Shown here piece by piece: positions 50,274 to 57,474 of a stretch of DNA of 64,000 nucleotides (its first letter is position 1; the number at the start of each line of letters is the position of its first letter). The stretch lies in contig CALRRO020000021.1 in NCBI GenBank assembly GCA_943370595.1, positions 1-64,000 of the forward strand. Reading direction: 5' to 3'. Below the pieces are notes generated by a model. It was given only the letters and a program-made list of their open reading frames with translations, did not search any database and was not told where the DNA came from. The DNA is from Piscinibacter sp943370595 (GTDB taxonomy: Bacteria > Pseudomonadota > Gammaproteobacteria > Burkholderiales > Burkholderiaceae_C). The position numbers were made by a program, and so were the translations under genes.

Positions 50274-50747
50274 ATGCAACTGATCATCAACGGCACGCCC
50301 CGCGACCTGCCCGACGACGCGGTCGATCCCGACATGCCCTTGCTGTGGGCGCTGCGCGACGTGCTCCAGCTGACCGGCACCAAGTTCGGCTGCGGCGTCG
50401 CGGCTTGCGGCGCCTGCACCGTGCACGTCGATGGTCAGCCGCAGCGCTCCTGCGTCACGCCGCTGTCTTCGGTGGTGGGCAAGCCGGTGCGCACGATCGA
50501 GGGCCTGGCCGTGGCGGGCCAGCTGCACGTGCTGCAGAAGGCCTGGGTGGCGCGCCAGGTGCCGCAATGCGGTTACTGCCAGAGCGGCATGCTGATGGCG
50601 GCGGCGGCGCTGCTGCAACGCCAGCCCGCGCCCACCGATGCCGACATCGATGCGGCGATCACCAACCTGTGCCGCTGCGGCACCTACCCGCGCGTGCGCG
50701 CTGCGATCCACGCGGCGGCCGAGGAGTTGCGGGGGGCCAAGGGATGA
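50274..50747 (+). CDS. iorA: (2Fe-2S) small subunit of an Ior-type molybdenum oxidoreductase
   Basis: The 157-residue electron-transfer subunit has the plant-type 2Fe-2S site (FGCGVAACGACTVHVDG plus a further Cys) and the second 2Fe-2S site (QCGYCQSGML ... NLCRCGTYPRVRAAI). It matches isoquinoline 1-oxidoreductase alpha and aldehyde dehydrogenase small subunits. It overlaps the large-subunit gene by 4 bp (ATGA). The substrate is an aldehyde or N-heterocycle; the name reflects family, not proven activity. Confidence 0.9.
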   Translation: MQLIINGTPRDLPDDAVDPDMPLLWALRDVLQLTGTKFGCGVAACGACTVHVDGQPQRSCVTPLSSVVGKPVRTIEGLAVAGQLHVLQKAWVARQVPQCGYCQSGMLMAAAALLQRQPAPTDADIDAAITNLCRCGTYPRVRAAIHAAAEELRGAKG

Positions 50748-53026
50748 AGCGGCGCAGCCTGCTGCTGGCCGGCACCGGACTGGCCGGCGCGCTGCTGATC
50801 GGCTGGGGCTTGATGCCGCCGCGCAGCCGCCTAGGCCGCCCAGACACGCTGGCCGACGCCGAGGGTCGCATCGCGCTGAACGGCTGGATCCGCATCGCGC
50901 CGGACGGCCACGTGGTGCTGGCGATGAACCGCAGCGAGATGGGCCAGGGCGTGCACACCGCGCTGGCCATGCTGGTCGCCGACGAGCTCGACCTGCCGCT
51001 GGCGCGCATCGCGCTGGTGGATGCCGGTGCCGATTCGATCTACGGCAACGTCGCGGTGCTGGTCGCCAGCCTGCCGGAGCACCCGAGCGATGCCGAACCC
51101 GGCCAGGAAACGCGCAGCGTGCGGCTCGGCCGCTGGATCGTCGGCAAGGTCGCACGAGAACTCGGCCTCAGCGTCACCGGAGGCTCGAGCAGCGTGGCCG
51201 ACGCCTGGGAGCCGCTGCGTCTGGCCGCGGCCACCGCGCGCGCGCAGCTGCTCGGCGCGGCCTCGCTGACCTGGAAGCTGCCGGTCGACGAGCTGATGGT
51301 GGCTGACGGCATCGTCTCCCACGCCGGCAGCGGCCAGCGTGCGCACTACGGTGAACTGGTGCGCGTCGCGGCGGCCACGCCACCGGGCGATGTGAAGCTC
51401 AAGCCGCGCGAGGACTGGAAGCTGATCGGCCGCGACGTGCCGCGCACCGACCTGCCGGCCAAGGTGACCGGCGCGGCCCGCTTCGGCCTCGACCAGCGCC
51501 TGCCCGGGATGGTCTACGCGGTGGTCCGCCACTGCCCGATGCTCGGCGGCGGGCCGGGCGCGGTCGACGTCGCGCCGGCGATGAAGCTGCCGGGCGTCGA
51601 GCGTGTCGTGCGACTCGGGCCCTACGCGGGTTCGACGCCGGCGCTGGCGGTGGTCGGCCGCAGCACCTGGCATGCACGGCGTGGCGCTGCGGCGCTGGTG
51701 ATCGACTGGCAGCCACCACCGGCCGGCACGCTGGACAGCGCGCGCATCGCCGACACGCTCGCGGCAACCGCGCGCGAGGCTGCCGCGCAGCACGAAGGTT
51801 TCGCCTTCCACGCCCAGGGCGATGCCGACACCGCGCTGGCCGGTGCGGCGAAGCGGATCGAGGCGCTGTACCGCGCGCCCTACCTGGCCCACGCCACGAT
51901 GGAGCCGCCCAACTGCACCGCACGCGTGGCCGACGGCCGCGTCGAGCTGTGGGCGCCGACGCAGGTGCCGAGCTTCGCGCGCGCCATCGCGGCGCGGGTG
52001 GCCGGCGTGCCGGAGGCCAACGTCGATCTGCACGTCACCTACCTCGGCGGCGGCTTCGGGCGCCGGCTGGAGGTCGACGTCATCGGTCAGGCGGTGCGCA
52101 TCGCGCTGGAAACGGGCGGCCGGCCGGTGCAGCTGGTGTGGCCGCGCGAGGAGGACATCGGCCACGACTTCTACCGCCCGGCCGGTGCCGCCTTCCTGCA
52201 GGCCGGGCTCGATGCCGACGGTCGCCTGCAGGCGCTGAAGATCACCAGCGCCGGCGACGCCATCACGCCGCGCTTCATGGAGCGCAACGCGCCGGCGCTG
52301 GCCGGGCCGGTCGAGCTGCCCGACAAGACCACCAGCGAAGGCCTGTTCGACCTGCCCTACGCGGTGCCGGACCAGCGCATCGCTCACGTGGCCACGCACA
52401 GCGGCGTGCCGGTCGGCAACTGGCGCTCGGTCGGCCATTCGCACAACGCCTTCTTCAGCGAGAGCTTCATCGATGAACTGGCCCACGCGGCGGCGCGCGA
52501 CCCGGTGGCCTTCCGCCTGTCGCTGCTGGCCGGCATGCCGCGCCACGCCGCGGTGCTGAAGCTGGCCGCCGAGAAGGCCGGCTGGGGCACGCCGCTGCCG
52601 GCCGGCATGGCGCGCGGGGTGGCGCTGCACGAGAGCTTCGGCAGCATCGTCGCGCAGGTGGTCGAGCTCACGCTGGCCGACGGCAAACCGCGGGTGCTGC
52701 GCGTGGTCTGCGCCGCCGACGTGGGCACCGTGGTGCACCCGGGCATCGTCGCGCAGCAGATGGAGAGTGCGATCGTCTTCGGCCTGTCGGCGGCACTGTA
52801 CGGCCGCCTGGACATCGTCGGCAGCGTGGTGCAGCAGAGCAACTTCCCGAACCACCCGATCCTGACGCTGGCCCAGACCCCGCGCATCGAGACGCACCTG
52901 ATCGCCAGCACGAACCCGCCGGGCGGGGTCGGTGAGCCCGGCACGCCGCCGCTGGCACCGGCGCTGGCCAATGCGCTGTTCGCGCTGACCGGAAAGCGTT
53001 CGCGCGAATTGCCGATGCTGGCATGA
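50744..53026 (+). CDS. iorB: Molybdopterin-binding large subunit, isoquinoline 1-oxidoreductase/aldehyde dehydrogenase type
   Basis: The 760-residue subunit holds the molybdenum cofactor of the xanthine dehydrogenase family. The N-terminus MKRRSLLLAGTGLAGALLIG is a Tat-like signal or anchor, so the enzyme is likely periplasmic. Cofactor-site segments are MNRSEMGQGVHTALAMLVAD, YLGGGFGRRLEVDV, GNWRSVGHSHNAFFSESFID and NPPGGVGEPGTPPLAPALAN with the catalytic Glu in the last. Periplasmic IorB-type enzymes usually pass electrons to a cytochrome c, but no such gene is near. It overlaps iorA and the acyltransferase gene. Confidence 0.9.
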   Translation: MKRRSLLLAGTGLAGALLIGWGLMPPRSRLGRPDTLADAEGRIALNGWIRIAPDGHVVLAMNRSEMGQGVHTALAMLVADELDLPLARIALVDAGADSIYGNVAVLVASLPEHPSDAEPGQETRSVRLGRWIVGKVARELGLSVTGGSSSVADAWEPLRLAAATARAQLLGAASLTWKLPVDELMVADGIVSHAGSGQRAHYGELVRVAAATPPGDVKLKPREDWKLIGRDVPRTDLPAKVTGAARFGLDQRLPGMVYAVVRHCPMLGGGPGAVDVAPAMKLPGVERVVRLGPYAGSTPALAVVGRSTWHARRGAAALVIDWQPPPAGTLDSARIADTLAATAREAAAQHEGFAFHAQGDADTALAGAAKRIEALYRAPYLAHATMEPPNCTARVADGRVELWAPTQVPSFARAIAARVAGVPEANVDLHVTYLGGGFGRRLEVDVIGQAVRIALETGGRPVQLVWPREEDIGHDFYRPAGAAFLQAGLDADGRLQALKITSAGDAITPRFMERNAPALAGPVELPDKTTSEGLFDLPYAVPDQRIAHVATHSGVPVGNWRSVGHSHNAFFSESFIDELAHAAARDPVAFRLSLLAGMPRHAAVLKLAAEKAGWGTPLPAGMARGVALHESFGSIVAQVVELTLADGKPRVLRVVCAADVGTVVHPGIVAQQMESAIVFGLSAALYGRLDIVGSVVQQSNFPNHPILTLAQTPRIETHLIASTNPPGGVGEPGTPPLAPALANALFALTGKRSRELPMLA

Positions 53027-54156
53027 AGGCACCGGCTCCCCTGCCGGCGCTCGATGGTCTGCGCGGCGTGGCCATCCTGGTGGTGATGGTGCACAACCTG
53101 CTGTTCATCGCGCCGGGAGGTGACCTGTTCGGCCGGGTCCTCGTGGCCATCGCCGACCGCGGCTGGATCGGCGTGCAGCTGTTCTTCGCGCTCAGCGGTT
53201 TCCTGATCACGCGCATCCTGATCGCCAGCCGCGAGGCGACGAACTACTTCTCGTCGTTCTACGCGCGCCGCACGCTGCGCATCTTCCCGCTGTACTACGC
53301 GACGCTGCTGGTGATCTTCGTGCTGCTGCCCGCACTGGACGCGTTGCCCGAGGGCTTCATTCGCCACCCGCAGCGCGAGCTGGCGATGTGGCTGTACCTG
53401 ACCAACTGGGTGCAGCCTTTCCATCCCGGTCAGGGATCGATCCCGCACCTGTGGTCACTGGCCGTGGAGGAACAGTTCTACCTGCTGTGGCCGCTGATGG
53501 TGCGCTGGCTGTCGACGCCGGCGCTGCTGCGCAGCTGCATCGTGCTGGCGCTGGGCAGCCTGCTGTTCCGCGTGGTGCTGCAGTGGCAGGGTGCCGACTT
53601 CGAGATGATCTACGAGTTCACGCCCAGCCGCATCGATGCGCTGGTGCTCGGCGCCGCCGTGGCCTGCCTGCGGTTGACGCCCGAAGCAACGCGCCCCGCG
53701 CGAGGCACGACTGTCGCCGGCTGGGTGTCGCTGGCGGTGTTCGTCGGCGGCGCACTGGCCACGCGCGGCTATGCCGCCCACCTGCCGCTGACCCAGACGC
53801 TGGGCTACAGCGCGCTGTCGGTCTCGGCTGCCTGCGCGCTGTGGGCGATCGCCGGGCGCGCGCCGGGCCGGCCGGCGCTGCCGCTGCTGGAGTCGCGCGG
53901 GCTGCGCGCGATGGGGCGCTACAGCTACGGCCTGTACCTGCTGCACGTGCCGCTGCACGTGCTGGTCGGCGTGCCCTGGCTCGGTCCCACCGCCGGCTGG
54001 GCCTGGCCGCAGGCGCTGGCCTACCTCGCGGCGATGCTGGCCCTGAGCCTCGTGGCCGCGTGGGCCAGCTACCACGGCTTCGAGCGCTGGTTCCTCGACG
54101 CCAAGCGGTACTTCGAGCCGCGGGCCGGTCAGGCGGCGGTGGTGCGCCGCAGGTAG
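53023..54156 (+). CDS. Acyltransferase 3 family membrane protein (OafA/YrhL-like)
   Basis: The 377-residue protein has about ten membrane helices and the acyltransferase-3 signature. LPALDGLRGVAILVVMVHNL is the helix-1 motif, FFALSGFLITRIL the helix-2 motif, YARRTLRIFPLYY the Arg-rich loop, and LWSLAVEEQFYLLWPL another conserved block. Members O-acylate surface sugars or antibiotics. The ATG overlaps the iorB stop by 4 bp, implying one transcript. Its 3' end overlaps the convergent histidine kinase gene by 28 bp. The acyl acceptor is unknown. Confidence 0.9.
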   Translation: MKAPAPLPALDGLRGVAILVVMVHNLLFIAPGGDLFGRVLVAIADRGWIGVQLFFALSGFLITRILIASREATNYFSSFYARRTLRIFPLYYATLLVIFVLLPALDALPEGFIRHPQRELAMWLYLTNWVQPFHPGQGSIPHLWSLAVEEQFYLLWPLMVRWLSTPALLRSCIVLALGSLLFRVVLQWQGADFEMIYEFTPSRIDALVLGAAVACLRLTPEATRPARGTTVAGWVSLAVFVGGALATRGYAAHLPLTQTLGYSALSVSAACALWAIAGRAPGRPALPLLESRGLRAMGRYSYGLYLLHVPLHVLVGVPWLGPTAGWAWPQALAYLAAMLALSLVAAWASYHGFERWFLDAKRYFEPRAGQAAVVRRR

Positions 54157-57100
54157 CGCGCCAGGGTGGCCCGCAGGCGGCCGACGTCGATCGGCTTGGT
54201 GAGGAAGTCGTTCATGCCGGCGGCCAGCGCCTCGTCGCGCTCGGAGGTCAGCGCGGCGGCGGTCAGCGCGACCACCGGCAGCGCCTCGGCGTCGAAGCGC
54301 GTGCGCAGTTGGCGCACGGCGGCGTGGCCGCTCATCACCGGCATGTGCACGTCCATCAGCACCAGGTCGAACGGGCGGCCGGCCGCCGTAGCAGCGTCGA
54401 CGGCCGCGATCGCGCCGACGCCGTCGGTGGCCTGTTCCACGTCCAGCCCCCACTGCTCGAGCATCGCCACCGCGATCAGCATGTTCACCGGGTTGTCCTC
54501 GGCGATCAGCACGCGGCCGTGTGGCAGCGGTGCGAGCGAGTCGGCCGCCGCGTCCAGGCGTGCCGGGCTGCACGCCGGCAGCGGCAGGTCGGCCCAGAAG
54601 GCGCTGCCGTAGCCGGGGGCGCTGTTGACGCCCACGCTGCCGCCCATCAGCTGCGCCAGCTCGCGGCAGATCGACAGGCCCAGGCCGGTGCCGCCGTAGC
54701 GCCGCGTGGTCGAGTCGTCGGCCTGCGAGAAGGGCACGAACAGGCGCGCTTGAGTCTCGGCATCGATGCCCGGGCCGGTGTCGTGCACGGCCAGGCGGAC
54801 CATCTCGCCGCGCACCGTGGCCTCGATGCGCACGCTGCCACGCTCGGTGAACTTGATCGCGTTGGCGACCAGGTTGGTGAGGATCTGCCGCACGCGCAGC
54901 GGGTCGCCGCGCACCGTGGCCGGCACCGCGTCGGCGATCGACAGTACCAGCGCCAGGCTCTTGCCCTCGGCCAGCGACAGATAGGCGTGGTGCACCGCGG
55001 CCAGCGTGTCGCGCAGCCCGAAGGGCACATCTTCCAGCGTGATGCGGCCGGCCTCGACCTTGGACAGGTCGAGGATGTCCGAGATGATGCCGGCCAGGCT
55101 CTGCGTGCTGTCGATCATCTGGCCGAGGTACTGCTGGCGGCGCTGCTCGGTCAGGCCGGGCTGCATCGCCAGCCGCGCCAGGCCGAGCAGGCCGTTCAGC
55201 GGTGTGCGGATCTCGTGGCTGGTGTTGGCCAGGAAGGCGCTCTTCGCGCGGCTGGCGGCCTCGGCGGCGTCGCGCGCGTCGGCCAGCGCCTGCTGGGTCT
55301 GGCGGCGCTCGGTGATGTCCTCGGCCGACCAGATCGTGCCGCCGCCGATCGGGTTGCTCGGGTCGACCGACTGCGCCTGCAGCCGGCACCAGAACAGGCT
55401 GCCGTCGCGCCGCTTGAGCTGCGTCTCGCATTCGTAGCCGTGCTTGTGGCGCAGCTTCGTGACCGCCTGGCGGCGCATGCGCTGGAACTCGGCCGGGTCT
55501 GGCCACAGCACGCTGAGCGTGTTGCTGCGCAGGTCGTCCTCGCTCCAGCCGAACATCTCGCGGTGGCGCGCGTTGATGCGCACGATGCGCTGCTCGCGCA
55601 CGAAGGCGATCGCCAGCGACACGCTGTTGAGGATCGCCTCGACCTCCAGCCGCGTCTGCTCGCTGGCGCTGACGTCGCGCGCCGCCAGCACCAGGAAGCG
55701 CTGGCCGTCGAAGTCGAAGCGCGCGCCCGAGACCAGCATCGGGATGCGCCGCCCGTCGCGGTTGTGGAAGCTGATCGGCATGCCCTGCACGCCGCCGTGG
55801 CGGCGGATCGCGTCGATGAAGCGGCTGCGCTCGCCGGCATCGCGCCACACGCCCAGCTCGGTCGCGGTGCGGCCGATCACCTCGTCGCGCGCGAAGCCGG
55901 CCACCTGCAGGAAGCAGTCGTTGACCAGCGCGTAGCGGCCGCTGTCGAGCTCGCTGAGCGTCAGGCAGTCGGGGCTGGTGGCGAACAGGTGCGACAGCAG
56001 CGCCTCGGAGCGGCGCAGCGCCGCCTCGGCGGCCTTGCGCGCGGTGATGTCGACGTAGATCGTCAGCAGCGCCGGGCCGGCCACGCTGTCCACGCACACC
56101 GCGGTGGCCTGCACCGCGAACGGCCGGCCATCGAGCGCCTGCATCTGCAGGTCTTCGACAGCCATCGCCTCGCCGACCGCCATGCGCTCGGATTGCGCGA
56201 TGCGCTCGCGCACCGCCTGGCGCTGGTCCGAGGCACCGAAGTGGTCGAGCAGGTGGCCGCCCTTCATCGCCTCGGCGTCGCGGTAGCCGAACAGCTTCGC
56301 GGCGGCCTCGTTGGCGTCCAGCACGGTGCCGCGGCGGTGCAGCACCAGCGGCGAGGGCGAACGCGCGAACAGCGTGCGGTAGCGCATCTCGCTGGCCGCC
56401 ACCGCCTGTTGCGCGCGCACCTGCGCCGTCACGTCGCGGCCCACGCCCCAGTAGCCCTGGAACACGCCGGCAGCGTCGAACTTGGGCTCGCCGCTGAGCG
56501 CGAGGTGGCGCAGCCGGCCCTGCACGTCGACGGTCGTCGTCGCCAGGTTGCTGAACGGGCGGTGCGCTTCCAGGTCGGCGCGGTGCGCGTCGAGCTGCTC
56601 GTCGTCCAGCCCCAGGCCGGTGTGTTCCCACGGCGTGCGGCCCAGCGCCCGCTGCGGCGACAGCGCACTCGCGCCGGCGCGGCTCTCGGTGACGCGGGTG
56701 AAGCGGAACTCCTGGTCCTGCTCCCAGTACCAGTCGACCGCGATGCCCAGCAGGCCGCGGAAGCGCCGCTCGCGCTCGGCGCTCTCGGCCAGGTAGTGGT
56801 TGATGACGCGCGCGATCAGCGAGCCCCCGACCGCGCCGCAGCCGATGACCAGACTGTGGAAGGCCAGCAGCAGGGCCGGGCTGTGTCGCTCTGCGCCCGC
56901 GCCGACCAGCCCGCCGGCCTGCGCCCAGGCGAGGCCGATCACCGACGCGGCGCAGCACGCCGCCAGCCACAGCCCGAGGCGCAGCCCGGCGACCGCGCAG
57001 AGCATGCACACCATCAGGCCGTAGAAGCCGAGCGCCGGGTTGCGAAGGCCGTCGCCGAGCAGCGCCGAAGACACGGTGATCAGCGCCACCGCCAGCGTCG

Positions 57101-57359
57101 CCACGCCGAACAGCACGGCGTTCACCGGGAAGCCTGCGGCCTCGCTGCGACGCAGCGCCCAGCCGTTGAGCAGGGCGAAGGCGACGAACGCGGCGGGCAG
57201 CAGCATGTCGGCCGGAGCCGGCAGCGGCGACGCCATCAGGGCCAGCACCAGCGCGGCGGCAATGCCGGTCGCGCCGCCGGTGCCGAAGTACAGGCGGCCG
57301 ACCAGCCGCCTCACCGCAGTGGGGGGCTCCGCCTGGGCCGCTCGGGGTCGTTGGCTCAT
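54129..57359 (-). CDS. Hybrid sensor histidine kinase with membrane N-terminus, several PAS domains and receiver (first of a tandem pair)
   Basis: The 1076-residue protein has about six membrane helices (about 15-195), then four PAS/PAC-like sensor modules (about 200-700), a HisKA domain with phospho-His715 in FLANTSHEIRTPLNG, and an HATPase domain (NAIKFTERGSVR, DTGPGIDAE, GGTGLGLSICRELA). A C-terminal receiver follows with Asp1003 in LVLMDVHMPVMSG and the conserved Lys of FLTKPID. No output domain follows, so it probably passes phosphate to an Hpt protein not seen here. It is paralogous to the gene 115 bp upstream. The cue is unknown. Confidence 0.93.
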   Translation of the reverse strand: MSQRPRAAQAEPPTAVRRLVGRLYFGTGGATGIAAALVLALMASPLPAPADMLLPAAFVAFALLNGWALRRSEAAGFPVNAVLFGVATLAVALITVSSALLGDGLRNPALGFYGLMVCMLCAVAGLRLGLWLAACCAASVIGLAWAQAGGLVGAGAERHSPALLLAFHSLVIGCGAVGGSLIARVINHYLAESAERERRFRGLLGIAVDWYWEQDQEFRFTRVTESRAGASALSPQRALGRTPWEHTGLGLDDEQLDAHRADLEAHRPFSNLATTTVDVQGRLRHLALSGEPKFDAAGVFQGYWGVGRDVTAQVRAQQAVAASEMRYRTLFARSPSPLVLHRRGTVLDANEAAAKLFGYRDAEAMKGGHLLDHFGASDQRQAVRERIAQSERMAVGEAMAVEDLQMQALDGRPFAVQATAVCVDSVAGPALLTIYVDITARKAAEAALRRSEALLSHLFATSPDCLTLSELDSGRYALVNDCFLQVAGFARDEVIGRTATELGVWRDAGERSRFIDAIRRHGGVQGMPISFHNRDGRRIPMLVSGARFDFDGQRFLVLAARDVSASEQTRLEVEAILNSVSLAIAFVREQRIVRINARHREMFGWSEDDLRSNTLSVLWPDPAEFQRMRRQAVTKLRHKHGYECETQLKRRDGSLFWCRLQAQSVDPSNPIGGGTIWSAEDITERRQTQQALADARDAAEAASRAKSAFLANTSHEIRTPLNGLLGLARLAMQPGLTEQRRQQYLGQMIDSTQSLAGIISDILDLSKVEAGRITLEDVPFGLRDTLAAVHHAYLSLAEGKSLALVLSIADAVPATVRGDPLRVRQILTNLVANAIKFTERGSVRIEATVRGEMVRLAVHDTGPGIDAETQARLFVPFSQADDSTTRRYGGTGLGLSICRELAQLMGGSVGVNSAPGYGSAFWADLPLPACSPARLDAAADSLAPLPHGRVLIAEDNPVNMLIAVAMLEQWGLDVEQATDGVGAIAAVDAATAAGRPFDLVLMDVHMPVMSGHAAVRQLRTRFDAEALPVVALTAAALTSERDEALAAGMNDFLTKPIDVGRLRATLARYLRRTTAA

Positions 57360-57474
57360 CCGGCAAGGCCCGTCGCCGGGCCGGCAGGGGTGGACAGGGC
57401 CGGCCTGCGTCCACGGAGCGCGAGCCGGCGAAGCGCCCGATGTTACGACGCGGCGGGGCCGCCGATGCGTGAGT

